From Cellvibrio sp. OA-2007 (GTDB taxonomy: Bacteria; Pseudomonadota; Gammaproteobacteria; Pseudomonadales; Cellvibrionaceae): DNA of 64,000 nt. Every line of letters starts with the position of its first letter. Position 1 is the stretch's first letter. Under the pieces are notes generated by a model. The model was not told the DNA's origin and searched no databases. It worked only from the letters and a program-made list of their open reading frames with translations. Positions 39,228-48,169 of the stretch are shown in pieces. A program made the position numbers and the translations under genes. The stretch covers positions 340,900-404,899 of the forward strand of contig NZ_BBUL01000020.1 of assembly GCF_000953825.1 (NCBI RefSeq), given 5' to 3'.

Positions 39228-39626
39228 CGTGGGTTCCTCCGATGGTTTTTAAATCCAGTTGCCTTTTGAGCAACCTTTTTTGTCTTGGGTTAGGTTTACT
39301 AGGTACCAAATCAACTTGGGTAGGCTTAATTTGTTACCTTATGTAACGCATGGTAACAGAGTTTTTTAATTTGCCTAGCCCCCAGTACACTTTTTAACTA
39401 TTTAAATTAGCTAAATGTGAATAAATACCGAAGCTTAGCGGTAAAAGGTGATTTTTATTCGAGATATGGCGCCTGGTAACACCTTCTGTGGAAGGTAACA
39501 CTTTTGGCTTCAATGAGCGATGTATCGTTACCCATCTTGCTGAGGAATCAGGGTTGCGGCTCGGTGAAGATGTCTTTGGTGTATCCTTTGGCCATCAAAA
39601 ACCGCCTTAATTGCAGATGTTTACCT
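39228..39626. other. Regulatory region between the small exported gene and polA
   Basis: About 400 AT-rich bases. GGTAAC or its complement recurs: GTTACC 39333-39338, GGTAAC 39352-39357, and a direct pair GGTAACAC at 39475-39482 and 39494-39501. No promoter pair is certain and no RNA gene is evident. The repeated motif is discussed in the findings. Confidence 0.45.
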
Positions 39627-42401
39627 ATGACCCAGACTCAAACTGCCGCACCTTTAGTGCTTGTTGACGGATCTTCCTATCTTTATCGCGCTTATCACGC
39701 GTTACCACCATTAACTAACTCCAAGGGGCAGCCCACCGGCGCGGTAAAAGGCGTGGTGAATATGATGCGCCGCCTGCTAAAGGATTATCCCCAAAGCCCG
39801 ATTGCGGTCATCTTTGATGCCAAAGGCAAAACCTTCCGCGATGAAATGTTCGCCGAGTACAAAGCCAATCGCCCGCCCATGCCCGATGATTTGCGTCCGC
39901 AGGTACAGCCCATTCACGACATAGTGCAGGCCATGGGTTTGCCGCTATTTGTGATAGATGGTGTGGAGGCGGACGACGTAATTGGCACACTCGCCCATCA
40001 GGCCACGGCGCAGCAAATGCCGGTGGTTATCTCCACTGGCGATAAAGACATGGCGCAGTTGGTCAATGAGCACGTCACCCTGGTGAACACCATGACCGAA
40101 ACTGTATTGGATATTCCCGGTGTCAATGCCAAATACGGCTTTGGCCCAGAACTGATGATCGACTACCTCGCGCTTATGGGTGACAAGGTCGATAACATTC
40201 CCGGTGTGCCCGGTGTCGGTGAAAAAACGGCGCAGGGTTTAATACAGGGCATGGGTGGCCTGGATGCGATTTATGCCGATCTGGAAAAAGTGCGCACCCT
40301 GTCATTTCGCGGCGCGAAAACCATGCCGGAAAAATTAATTGAACACCGCGAGATGGCCTATTTGTCCTACCGTCTCGCCACCATTAAAGTCGATGTGGAA
40401 TTGGCGATTGCACCTGAATCTATTCAGCGCGGTGCGCCAGACAATCAGCGTCTGCGCGAATTATTTGAAGCGTTGGAATTTAAAAATTGGGTAAAAGATT
40501 TAGGTGATGAAAAAACCGATGCACCCGCCGCTGCTACATCGGTTGTGAGCGATGCACAACAGGCAGAGCCAGTCTTACCCGCTGCGCCAATTGAAATTCG
40601 TTACGACATTATCACCGACAAAAAAATGTTTGCCGATTGGCTGGTCTTACTGCAACAAGCCGCGCAATTTTCGTTTGATACAGAAACCACTGCGCTGGAA
40701 ATAATGGATGCAAAAATTGTCGGTGTGAATTTTGCGATTGAAGCAGGCATTGCCGCCTATGTTCCCTGTGGTCACGACTACATGGGCGCACCGGAACAAT
40801 TGCCGCTGGAGTGGGTGCTCGAACAATTAAAACCGATTCTGGAAGATGCCAATAAAATAAAAATTGGCCAAAATTTAAAATACGATCGCAGTGTGCTGCT
40901 CAATTACGGCATTGAATTGCGCGGTATTAAATTCGATACCATGCTCGAATCCTATGTGTGGAATTCCATTGGCAGTCGCCACAACATGGATGACCTTGCC
41001 AAAAATTACCTGGATTATAAAACCGTCACCTTTGAAGAAATTGCCGGCAAAGGCGTAAAACAACTCAGCTTTAATCAGTTAAAAGTGGAAGAGGCAGGGC
41101 ATTACGCTGCAGAGGATGCCGATATCACTTTGCGCCTGCATCAATTTTTTTGGCCGCAGCTGGAGCAAATTCCTTCGTTAAAATCAGTTTTTGATTCAAT
41201 TGAAATGCCGCTGGTGCCGGTGCTCTCGCGCATCGAGCGCAATGGTGCGCTGGTTGATGCAAAATTACTCGGCCAGCAAAGTATTGAATTGGGCGAGCGA
41301 TTAGTTCAGCTTGAGCGCAAAGCCTATGAGATCGCCGGGCAAGAATTTAATTTAAGTTCGCCCAAACAACTCGGGGTGATTTTATTTGAGCAACAAAAAT
41401 TACCCGTGTTGAAAAAAACACCTACTGGCGCACCCTCTACTGCTGAAGAAGTATTGCAAGAGCTAGCGCTGGATTATCCGCTGCCAAAAGTGTTGATGGA
41501 ATATCGCGGTCTGGCGAAATTAAAATCTACTTACACCGATAAGTTGCCGCTGGTAATTAATCCGCGCACTGGCCGCATCCACACCAGTTATCATCAGGCG
41601 GTAGCGGCGACCGGGCGTTTATCCTCGCAAGATCCAAATCTGCAAAATATCCCAATTAAAACCGAAGAGGGGCGCCGCATTCGTCAGGCCTTTGTTGCAC
41701 CTGCCGGATACAAATTAATCGCTGCGGATTATTCGCAAATAGAACTGCGCATTATGGCGCACTTGTCCGACGACGTTGGTTTGCTCAGCGCCTTTGAAAA
41801 AGGTTTGGATGTGCACCGCGCTACCGCCGCTGAAGTATTTGGTGTGAGCCTTGATGGTGTTACACCTGAGATGCGTCGCAGCGCTAAAGCCATCAACTTT
41901 GGTTTGATTTATGGCATGTCTGCGTTTGGCCTCGCTAAACAATTGCATGTTGGCCGCAATGAAGCGCAGCAATATATTGATCGCTACTTTGAGCGCTATC
42001 CCGGTGTGCAGCGCTATATGAATAATATTCGTGCACTTGCCCATGAGCAGGGTTATGTCGAAACCATTTTTGGCCGCCGTTTATACCTGCCGGAAATCAA
42101 CGCCAAAAATAAAAATTTGCAAATGGGCGCTGAGCGCACGGCGATCAATGCGCCTATGCAAGGTACTGCTGCCGATATCATTAAAACCGCGATGATCAAA
42201 GTGCAGGCCTGGCTTGATGAAGCGCGGCTCGATGCACAAATCATCATGCAGGTACACGATGAACTGGTGTTGGAAGTGGCTGAGTCGCAGTTAGAGCAGG
42301 TGCGAGCAGGTTTAATCGAGCATATGTCTGCAGCTGCTACACTCAAAGTACCGCTGTTGGTTGAGGCGGGTGTTGGCAACAATTGGGACGAGGCGCATTA
42401 G
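39627..42401 (+). CDS. polA: DNA polymerase I
   Basis: A 924-residue enzyme with three domains: 5'-3' exonuclease (about 1-290, LVLVDGSSYLYRAYHALPPL), proofreading 3'-5' exonuclease (about 330-520, with DTET, NLKYDR and AAEDADITLRL, so the DEDD residues are intact) and polymerase (about 525-924, with DYSQIELRI and VHDELVLEV). The start at 39627 gives the family N terminus; a longer frame from 39504 is unsupported. Between polA and engB lie a binding-protein gene and the small-RNA region. Confidence 0.97.
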   Translation: MTQTQTAAPLVLVDGSSYLYRAYHALPPLTNSKGQPTGAVKGVVNMMRRLLKDYPQSPIAVIFDAKGKTFRDEMFAEYKANRPPMPDDLRPQVQPIHDIVQAMGLPLFVIDGVEADDVIGTLAHQATAQQMPVVISTGDKDMAQLVNEHVTLVNTMTETVLDIPGVNAKYGFGPELMIDYLALMGDKVDNIPGVPGVGEKTAQGLIQGMGGLDAIYADLEKVRTLSFRGAKTMPEKLIEHREMAYLSYRLATIKVDVELAIAPESIQRGAPDNQRLRELFEALEFKNWVKDLGDEKTDAPAAATSVVSDAQQAEPVLPAAPIEIRYDIITDKKMFADWLVLLQQAAQFSFDTETTALEIMDAKIVGVNFAIEAGIAAYVPCGHDYMGAPEQLPLEWVLEQLKPILEDANKIKIGQNLKYDRSVLLNYGIELRGIKFDTMLESYVWNSIGSRHNMDDLAKNYLDYKTVTFEEIAGKGVKQLSFNQLKVEEAGHYAAEDADITLRLHQFFWPQLEQIPSLKSVFDSIEMPLVPVLSRIERNGALVDAKLLGQQSIELGERLVQLERKAYEIAGQEFNLSSPKQLGVILFEQQKLPVLKKTPTGAPSTAEEVLQELALDYPLPKVLMEYRGLAKLKSTYTDKLPLVINPRTGRIHTSYHQAVAATGRLSSQDPNLQNIPIKTEEGRRIRQAFVAPAGYKLIAADYSQIELRIMAHLSDDVGLLSAFEKGLDVHRATAAEVFGVSLDGVTPEMRRSAKAINFGLIYGMSAFGLAKQLHVGRNEAQQYIDRYFERYPGVQRYMNNIRALAHEQGYVETIFGRRLYLPEINAKNKNLQMGAERTAINAPMQGTAADIIKTAMIKVQAWLDEARLDAQIIMQVHDELVLEVAESQLEQVRAGLIEHMSAAATLKVPLLVEAGVGNNWDEAH

Positions 42402-42485
42402 CGGTACACTTGCCGTGTATTTAATGAATACAGATTGCGATCTACTACACGGCTGGCGATTGATGAGTCTGCAGAGGTTACACAA

Positions 42486-43388
42486 ATGATCAAAGCTGTG
42501 CGGCGCTTTATATTGTTGGCGCTCATACTATTTGCATCACCTTGGGTGAGCGCAGAGTTTGTGGTGAGCCATCGCTCAGCCTATGCTCCTGGCGACACTC
42601 ATCACGTGTACAGCACCGCGCTGTTGCGGTTAGCCCTGGAAAAAACGCGCCCGGAATATGGCGATTATCGCTTACAGCCTATTCCGCCGCGCAATTACGC
42701 CCGCTCATTAAAAGCGGTGGTGGATAACACCTATCCCAATTTAGTGATTGAGACGAGTTATGAGCAAGTCTTAACCCATCACGCGCAATTGGACTATATA
42801 AATTTCCCGGTAGATCTGGGTGTGTTGGGGTATAGAGTCTGTTTTATTAACCCAAAGTTAAAAGCAGCAGGTGTAAAAATTGACACACTGGCACAGCTGC
42901 AGCAGTACAGTTTTGTTCATGGTGTGGGTTGGGCGGATACCGAAATATTCCGTCACAACGGCTTAAAAGTGCAGGAAATAGAAAACTACGATGGTATTTT
43001 TTTGATGGTTATTGGTGGGCGAGTCGATTTTTTTTGCCGCGGTGCCAATGAGATCTTGGGTGAAAAAGAGCAGTTCAAGCATCTGTCAAAACTGATGATC
43101 GATGATCACTTTATGCTGGTTTATCCCCTGCCGCGTTTTTTTTACTTTAATAAAGCCAACCAGCTTGCCAAAGAGCGTATTAGCCTAGGGTTGGATAAGG
43201 CATATGCCGATGGTTCGCTACAGCAATTATGGCAGATTCATCATCGCCCCAGTTTAGACTCGGTGAACTTGGGGGCGCGCAAGGTGATCTATTTGGAAAA
43301 TCCTTTGGTCAAAGGGCTTGAGCTAAAGGTGCAGCCTGATTTTCTGTCGTTGCTGCAAGTTGAGCCGAGCGCGGCAACAAAAAAGTAG
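42486..43388 (+). CDS. Periplasmic binding-protein-like exported protein
   Basis: A 300-residue protein with a signal peptide (about 1-24, SPWVSA-E) and a type II periplasmic binding fold related to family 3 solute-binding proteins (segments RLALEKTRPEYGDY, VDLGVLGYRVCFI and LMVIGGRVDFFCRGANE). There is no transporter nearby, so it may act as a sensor or an orphan binding protein. The start at 42486 is directly before the signal; the frame from 42435 adds a charged leader. It sits 84 bases after polA, an insertion compared with the simple polA-sRNA-engB order. Confidence 0.72.
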   Translation: MIKAVRRFILLALILFASPWVSAEFVVSHRSAYAPGDTHHVYSTALLRLALEKTRPEYGDYRLQPIPPRNYARSLKAVVDNTYPNLVIETSYEQVLTHHAQLDYINFPVDLGVLGYRVCFINPKLKAAGVKIDTLAQLQQYSFVHGVGWADTEIFRHNGLKVQEIENYDGIFLMVIGGRVDFFCRGANEILGEKEQFKHLSKLMIDDHFMLVYPLPRFFYFNKANQLAKERISLGLDKAYADGSLQQLWQIHHRPSLDSVNLGARKVIYLENPLVKGLELKVQPDFLSLLQVEPSAATKK

Positions 43389-43481
43389 CTATTTTTTTGG
43401 TGCTGGTTATTTGTAAGCGCATGTATTTAAAAGATTTTTTTGAATTAACAAAAAATTGTGCAAATTTTTAAAAAATAGTTT

Positions 43482-43509
43482 GAACTAATTTGGAAAAGGG
43501 TAGGTCTGA
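43482..43509 (+). promoter_or_regulatory. Sigma-E/AlgU-like promoter of the first sRNA candidate
   Basis: GAACTA (43482-43487), 17 bases, TCTGA (43505-43509). The extracytoplasmic sigma consensus is GAACTT-N16/17-TCTGA. It lies immediately before the predicted RNA. Confidence 0.6.
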
Positions 43510-43514
43510 GTTAT

Positions 43515-43619
43515 GTGTGTTTTACGATCATGAGCTAACTCCTCCCCTAATGGCTTTTAAGCCAGCTGAGCGAAAAGTATCAATGCTAAGCAAACCCCGA
43601 TTTTATCGGGGTTTTTTTT
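43515..43619 (+). ncRNA. Candidate sRNA at the Spot 42 / ErsA position
   Basis: A region of about 105 bases with a sigma-E-like promoter at its start and a strong terminator (AAACCCCGAT / ATCGGGGTTT, 43592-43614, T8) at its end. It contains an unpaired CU-rich stretch CTCCTCCCC (43539-43547), a natural anti-Shine-Dalgarno, and a small GGCTT/AAGCC hairpin. The location upstream of engB and downstream of polA matches Spot 42 in enterobacteria and ErsA in Pseudomonas, where ErsA depends on the envelope-stress sigma factor. No protein-coding frame in it is credible. Confidence 0.65.
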
Positions 43620-43620
43620 G
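43592..43620 (+). terminator. Intrinsic terminator of the first sRNA candidate
   Basis: Ten-base stem AAACCCCGAT/ATCGGGGTTT, TTT loop, T8 tail. Confidence 0.92.
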
Positions 43621-43727
43621 TCTGTCGTTTGGGGAAAGAGTGAGTGCAATTGTGCAAAAATTGTTGCAGTTACAATGCTTTACGATTTTGTTTGAACTTT
43701 CTTGGCCTAGCTTGCGTCCTAGTTGCA

Positions 43728-43831
43728 ACTTGTTTGATGGAGCCTTTCTCTGTTTAGCCTGTTGTTTCTAGTGATGTGTTGTTCTTTGTGACTTAGCCCA
43801 TCTGGCATCACCCCAAGGGTGCCAGTTTTTA
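43728..43831 (+). ncRNA. Second, weaker sRNA candidate
   Basis: GAACTT (43694-43699) and TCCTA (43717-43721) again stand 17 bases apart, the geometry of the first candidate. About 105 bases downstream a bulged hairpin (CTGGCA...CCC / GGGTGCCAG, 43802-43825) is followed by T5. The interval is T- and U-rich without a convincing reading frame. Confidence 0.35.
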
Positions 43832-43832
43832 T

Positions 43833-43867
43833 CCGATGATTTAGTTAAATCATCGGATTTTTTTTAT
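43833..43867. terminator. Palindromic hairpin before the engB end
   Basis: CCGATGATTTA and TAAATCATCGG pair around GT (43833-43856), followed on the plus strand by ATTTTTTTTATT. The T tract favours plus-strand termination; minus-strand termination for engB is possible but weaker. Confidence 0.65.
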
Positions 43868-44511
43868 TGGGGAGGCAAATCTTCTGCAGTCTCAGCCGGC
43901 TCAGCTTGTTCCGGTGCCAGCCAGGATTGCAATTTCGCCTTGAGTTGATCGAGCCCGGCATATTTCAATGCAGAAAAGCACTGGATGCTCACTAGCTGAT
44001 CAAGACGAGTTTGTTTAAGCTGTTTTTGTACCGCAAATAATGAGTTGTTGGCTTGCATGCGGCTCAGCTTATCGGCCTTGGTTAGTAATATATGCACTGG
44101 CATATTGCCTCTGATCGCCCAGTCGAGCATGGTCGTATCAAACTCCTGTAACGGGTGGCGGATATCCATCAACAACACTAACCCTTTAAGGCATTGGCGT
44201 TTCTGCAAGTATTCCGACAAATCGCGCTGCCACTTTTCTTTTTGATCGCGCGATACCTTGGCATAACCATAGCCGGGTAGATCGACGAGACGCTGGTCTT
44301 CGCCAACATTGAAAAAGTTGATCAGCTGGGTGCGACCTGGGGTCTTACTGGTGCGCGCCAGTTTTTGGTTGGTCAACGCGTTGATGGCGCTGGATTTACC
44401 CGCATTGGAGCGACCCGCAAAGGCCACCTCAGCGCCAGTTTCTGGCGGGCATTCACGGATGCTGGGGGCACTTTTAGTAAAGTAAGCTTTGGTAAATACG
44501 ATCTCGGTCAA
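43864..44511 (-). CDS. engB: Ribosome biogenesis GTPase EngB (YihA/YsxC)
   Basis: A 215-residue GTPase needed for 50S assembly and cell division. G1 is GRSNAGKSS (about residues 32-40), G3 DLPGYG, G4 LTKADKL; the switch region [11 protein letters not shown] is intact. Start is a TTG (44509-44511) with GAAGGG upstream; no in-frame ATG is better. The C-terminal tail is Glu/Pro-rich. It is divergent from cytochrome c4, a gene order also found in Pseudomonas. Confidence 0.95.
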   Translation of the reverse strand: MTEIVFTKAYFTKSAPSIRECPPETGAEVAFAGRSNAGKSSAINALTNQKLARTSKTPGRTQLINFFNVGEDQRLVDLPGYGYAKVSRDQKEKWQRDLSEYLQKRQCLKGLVLLMDIRHPLQEFDTTMLDWAIRGNMPVHILLTKADKLSRMQANNSLFAVQKQLKQTRLDQLVSIQCFSALKYAGLDQLKAKLQSWLAPEQAEPAETAEDLPPQ

Positions 44512-44741
44512 GATAATAACCCTTCAAAATAGTGTGTTATTAGCGCGTTGGTAATATAATGCCGCCGCTTTTACCGGCCGCCGTGCGCGCCAAAAGCAGG
44601 ATTCATGCGGAATCAAGTGGAATTAAAGGTGCGATTGTAGCTTGTTGACCTGTCATTAAGCGAACCATCAGCTAAATTCTATACTGAGCAGTTAAAGACG
44701 CACGCATAACAATCAGATTCATCGATCAATCGGATTAGCCA

Positions 44742-45425
44742 ATGAAACATATCGTAAGAAATGCACTTTTATCGCTTGGACTGGTAGCAATTGCGCAGGG
44801 CGCCATGGCTGCAGGAGATGCCGCCGCTGGCGCGACTAAGGCTGCTGTATGTGGCGCATGTCACGGTGCTGACGGCAATAGCATGTTGGGAACCTTCCCC
44901 AAACTTGCTGGTTTGGGTGAGCGCTACCTATTGAAGCAATTGACCGATATCCAAGCGTGGGATCTGGAAAAAGATGCGGCCAAAAAAGACAAGACCGGCC
45001 GTGCAATCCCCGAGATGACAGGTCTACTGGCTAATTTTAGCAAGCAGGATCTGGCGGATATCGCGGCGCACTTTGCCAGCCAAACTACCCAGTTGTCCGG
45101 CTCCAAGAAAATTGAAGTACAAGTAAACTCGGGTATTAAGGTTGATGCTCTGGAGTTGGGTGAGCGAACTTTCCGCGCCGGTAACCCAGCGACGGGTGTT
45201 CCCGCTTGTACCGGCTGTCACGCGCCGGATGGCAAGGGTAATATCCCTGCCGGTTTCCCACGCTTGAGTGGCCAACACCCTGAGTATATCGAGAAGCAAT
45301 TGCGTGCATTCCGCGCTGGCAGCCGCACTAACGACGGTGATCAAATGATCATGCGCTCGGTGGCTGACAAGTTGAGCGATGCGGAAATTATCGCCCTGGC
45401 TAACTATATTGCGGGCTTAAATTAA
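44742..45425 (+). CDS. Diheme cytochrome c4
   Basis: A 227-residue periplasmic protein with a signal peptide (to about residue 23, GAMA-A) and two c-type heme sites, CGACHG near residue 37 and CTGCHA near residue 158. The two-domain repeat with SKQDLADIAAHFAS and SDAEIIALANYIAG and the axial methionine regions fits cytochrome c4, an electron carrier to terminal oxidases such as cbb3. It is followed by a terminator and then dsbA. Confidence 0.93.
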   Translation: MKHIVRNALLSLGLVAIAQGAMAAGDAAAGATKAAVCGACHGADGNSMLGTFPKLAGLGERYLLKQLTDIQAWDLEKDAAKKDKTGRAIPEMTGLLANFSKQDLADIAAHFASQTTQLSGSKKIEVQVNSGIKVDALELGERTFRAGNPATGVPACTGCHAPDGKGNIPAGFPRLSGQHPEYIEKQLRAFRAGSRTNDGDQMIMRSVADKLSDAEIIALANYIAGLN

Positions 45426-45456
45426 TCATCAATTCGGTTGATGGTTAATTGAGATG

Positions 45457-45483
45457 AAAAAGGCGACTCTGGTCGCCTTTTTT
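45457..45483 (+). terminator. Intrinsic terminator of cytochrome c4
   Basis: AAAAAGGCGAC and GTCGCCTTTTT form an 11-base stem around TCTG with a T tail. Confidence 0.92.
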
Positions 45484-45637
45484 GTATCTTTGCTTTACAG
45501 ATCCGGCTGAGCGCAGGAGAATCCGGCTCCAGCTTGGGAACTTGGATGACATTTGCGAGACTAATGCCGCAGATATCCAACTGAATTCATGATTTACCCG
45601 ATTGTCTATTCACAATAAAAGTACTGAGGAGCGATGT

Positions 45638-46288
45638 ATGCGTATTTTGGCTGCCCTGATGGGGCTGGTTTTTTCTTTGAGTGCCTGCGCGCAAGAGGCG
45701 TCTAGCGAGTATTTGGAAGGTCAGCACTATGTGTTGTTGGAGCAACCAGTACGCACTGCTGATCCAAGTAAGATCGAAGTAGCGGAAGTTTTTGCTTATT
45801 CCTGTCCACACTGTTTTGACTTTGAGCCACTGCTGCAAGCATGGGAAAAGAAACAACCTAAAGATGTATATCTGTCTCAAACCCACGCCATGTGGAACCC
45901 GCAAATGGAACCGCTGATTCGCGGTTACTACACCTCAGTAGCACTGAAAGTAAAAGAAAAAACCCATATGGCAGTGTTTAAAGCTATGCATTTGGAGCGC
46001 AAGCAAATTGTTACTGCGGAACAGTGGGCTGACTTTTTTGCCACTTATGGAGTTGATAAAGCCAAAGCACTGAGCACCTTTAACTCTTTTGGTGTGACCA
46101 GCCAAATTAAACAAGCAGAAGCGCGTGCGCGCGGTTACAAGGTAACGGGCACTCCTGAAATGGTGGTAGAAGGAAAATACCGCGTCAGCTCTCGTTTGGC
46201 TGGTGGCCATGCTGAAATGTTGAAAGTGGTGGATTTTCTGGTGGCCAAAGCCCGCGCTGAGCGCGCCGCAAAAGCGCCTGCCCAGTAA
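45638..46288 (+). CDS. dsbA: Thiol:disulfide interchange protein DsbA
   Basis: A 216-residue periplasmic oxidase with a thioredoxin fold and the active site CPHC (FAYSCPHCFDFEP, about residues 49-61), plus the cis-proline loop GYKVTGTPEMVVEG. It introduces disulfides into exported proteins. The start at 45638 follows GAGGAG; an earlier frame at 45602 is not supported. The signal ends LSACAQ: this could be a normal cleavage after ACA or a lipobox (LSAC, Cys17), making a lipid-anchored DsbA. Gene order cytochrome c4-dsbA-diguanylate cyclase is as in Pseudomonas. Confidence 0.93.
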   Translation: MRILAALMGLVFSLSACAQEASSEYLEGQHYVLLEQPVRTADPSKIEVAEVFAYSCPHCFDFEPLLQAWEKKQPKDVYLSQTHAMWNPQMEPLIRGYYTSVALKVKEKTHMAVFKAMHLERKQIVTAEQWADFFATYGVDKAKALSTFNSFGVTSQIKQAEARARGYKVTGTPEMVVEGKYRVSSRLAGGHAEMLKVVDFLVAKARAERAAKAPAQ

Positions 46289-46310
46289 TCACTCGCTGGT
46301 CGATCACAAG

Positions 46311-46343
46311 ACCCGCACCGGGAAACTGGTGCGGGTTTTTTAT
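46311..46343 (+). terminator. Intrinsic terminator of dsbA
   Basis: ACCCGCACC and GGTGCGGGT pair across eight bases, then T6. Confidence 0.9.
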
Positions 46344-46467
46344 TGCGCTAAATCTGTGGGTTAGGTGTTTTTTTGTGTTTTGGTAAAGGTGAATTGGCGT
46401 TGACTGGCTATACTCAGGAATAGTTTTTTCCTTCCCTCACTCTGATCCAGCAGGTTACAAGCGTGTT

Positions 46468-48156
46468 ATGACAGTCAATTCTGGCGATAAAAACAACTGG
46501 CGAGAAAAATATCTCAATGCGTTGGATGAGCAAGAGCAATTAGAAAAGCAGTGTGCCGAACAGCAGGAAATGCTGCGCAGCGCCTTGGTGAGAGTGAGTA
46601 TTGCCGCCGATGGGCAAGATGAAACTCTCGATCAGATTATGGCGAAATTGCGCGAGCAACTGCGCGGCAAAATGAACCCGATAGATTTCAATCGCACCTT
46701 GGCGCAATTGGAATCGGCAGCACTTGAATTTGAGAAGCACCGTGAACAAGGTGCGCAGGATATTCAGCAGGCGCTGGTGGACGCAGCCAAGCCGCTACAA
46801 ACGTTCAAATTGTCGCGCAGTGTCAAAAAAGAACTCAATACTTACCTTGCGCAACTACCACAGCGCAGTAAAAAAGTACGTTTATACCCGGCACTGCTGC
46901 AGCAATTGGCTCGCATTCAACAGCAGGCACTGAGCGAAATTGAACAGCCTAAAAGTGGTTTGCTCGATAAAATTTTGGGCGGTAAAACCAGCGCCAAAAT
47001 GGTTGCGTCTGAACAGAGCGATGATGTAAGCGTACATTTGCCAGCCATGCTGCATGAGTCTGCATCAGCAACACCTGCTGTGCCACTTCGGCCGCAGCTG
47101 CAGAGCAATCATTTAACCGACGATTATTCCACGCAAATTATCCGTGTGCTCAACCAATTTTTTACCAGTCTCGAAAATGAATCTGTGATTGCTAATAAAG
47201 TAGCGGCAATGCGCTTGCGATTAGAGCAGGGCGTTAGTGTTGATAACCTTATTCCGCTGCTTGATAACGTGCGGGATCTGGTGATGGAGGCATATCTTGC
47301 TGCCAATCAGGCTTTTGCTACTTATCTAAATAATGTGAATCAAGAATTGGCCGAGATTTATATGCTGCTTGGTGGCGCGGTGAAAAATACGCAAGACGAA
47401 CGTGCTGCATCGCGCAAGTTGCAAGCGGATGTAATGCGCGGGATGAATGATTTGGAGGCGACAGCTACCAGCGCAACCGATATTAATCAGCTTAAAGATA
47501 CAGTGAAATCCCAATTGGGCAATATTCGTCAGGTGATCGATCACTATCAGCAAACCGATAAAACCCAACAACTGTTGGCGGAGCAATTGCAAACGCTCGG
47601 TGCAAAAATAAAAACCATGGAAGTTGAAGCGGAAAATAATCGTACGATTCTGGAAACTCATCGGCAAAAGGCCTTGCATGATCCACTCACCGAGTTACCT
47701 AACCGTGAAGCCTATAATGAACGCGCCGCTGCGGAAGTACAGCGCTGGCAGCGCTATGGTCGGCCACTGACCATAGCGATATTCGATATAGATCACTTCA
47801 AGCGTATTAATGATACCTACGGCCATCAAGCCGGCGACCGGGTGATTAAAGTGATTGGTCGCTCAATTGCAAAGCGGTTGCGCGAAGTGGATTTTTTCTG
47901 TCGTTATGGCGGCGAAGAGTTTGTTGCGCTGATGCCGGAAACAGATAGCGCAACCGCGTTGGACGTATTGGAGACAGTTCGCGATGCGATTGCCAATGCG
48001 GCGTTTAATTATAAAGATCAACCTATGTCGATCACTTTATCGGTAGGCGTAACTGAGTTTAAAGAAAACGACGTATTAGAAACGGCATTTGAACGTGCCG
48101 ATCAAGCGCTCTATAGCGCAAAATCCTCGGGCAGAAATCGCTGTCAACTAATCTAA
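46468..48156 (+). CDS. Diguanylate cyclase with coiled-coil N terminus (DgcH-like)
   Basis: A 562-residue cytoplasmic protein. Residues 1 to about 385 are helical and largely coiled coil, without membrane helices; about 395-562 is a GGDEF domain (LTELPNREAYNERAA, then FFCRYGGEEF). The active-site GGEEF is intact, and an inhibitory I-site REVD stands exactly five residues before it, so it should make c-di-GMP with product inhibition. It follows dsbA, where Pseudomonas has DgcH. Its stop is 13 bases before the next gene, so it begins the operon that runs to 52484. Confidence 0.92.
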   Translation: MTVNSGDKNNWREKYLNALDEQEQLEKQCAEQQEMLRSALVRVSIAADGQDETLDQIMAKLREQLRGKMNPIDFNRTLAQLESAALEFEKHREQGAQDIQQALVDAAKPLQTFKLSRSVKKELNTYLAQLPQRSKKVRLYPALLQQLARIQQQALSEIEQPKSGLLDKILGGKTSAKMVASEQSDDVSVHLPAMLHESASATPAVPLRPQLQSNHLTDDYSTQIIRVLNQFFTSLENESVIANKVAAMRLRLEQGVSVDNLIPLLDNVRDLVMEAYLAANQAFATYLNNVNQELAEIYMLLGGAVKNTQDERAASRKLQADVMRGMNDLEATATSATDINQLKDTVKSQLGNIRQVIDHYQQTDKTQQLLAEQLQTLGAKIKTMEVEAENNRTILETHRQKALHDPLTELPNREAYNERAAAEVQRWQRYGRPLTIAIFDIDHFKRINDTYGHQAGDRVIKVIGRSIAKRLREVDFFCRYGGEEFVALMPETDSATALDVLETVRDAIANAAFNYKDQPMSITLSVGVTEFKENDVLETAFERADQALYSAKSSGRNRCQLI

Positions 48157-48169
48157 TGGAAACAGCTGT

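Noticed and set aside
43490..43771. A 93-residue open frame in the polA-engB interval
   Set aside because: It crosses a strong intrinsic terminator and the sRNA promoter, has no good ribosome site and a low-complexity sequence.
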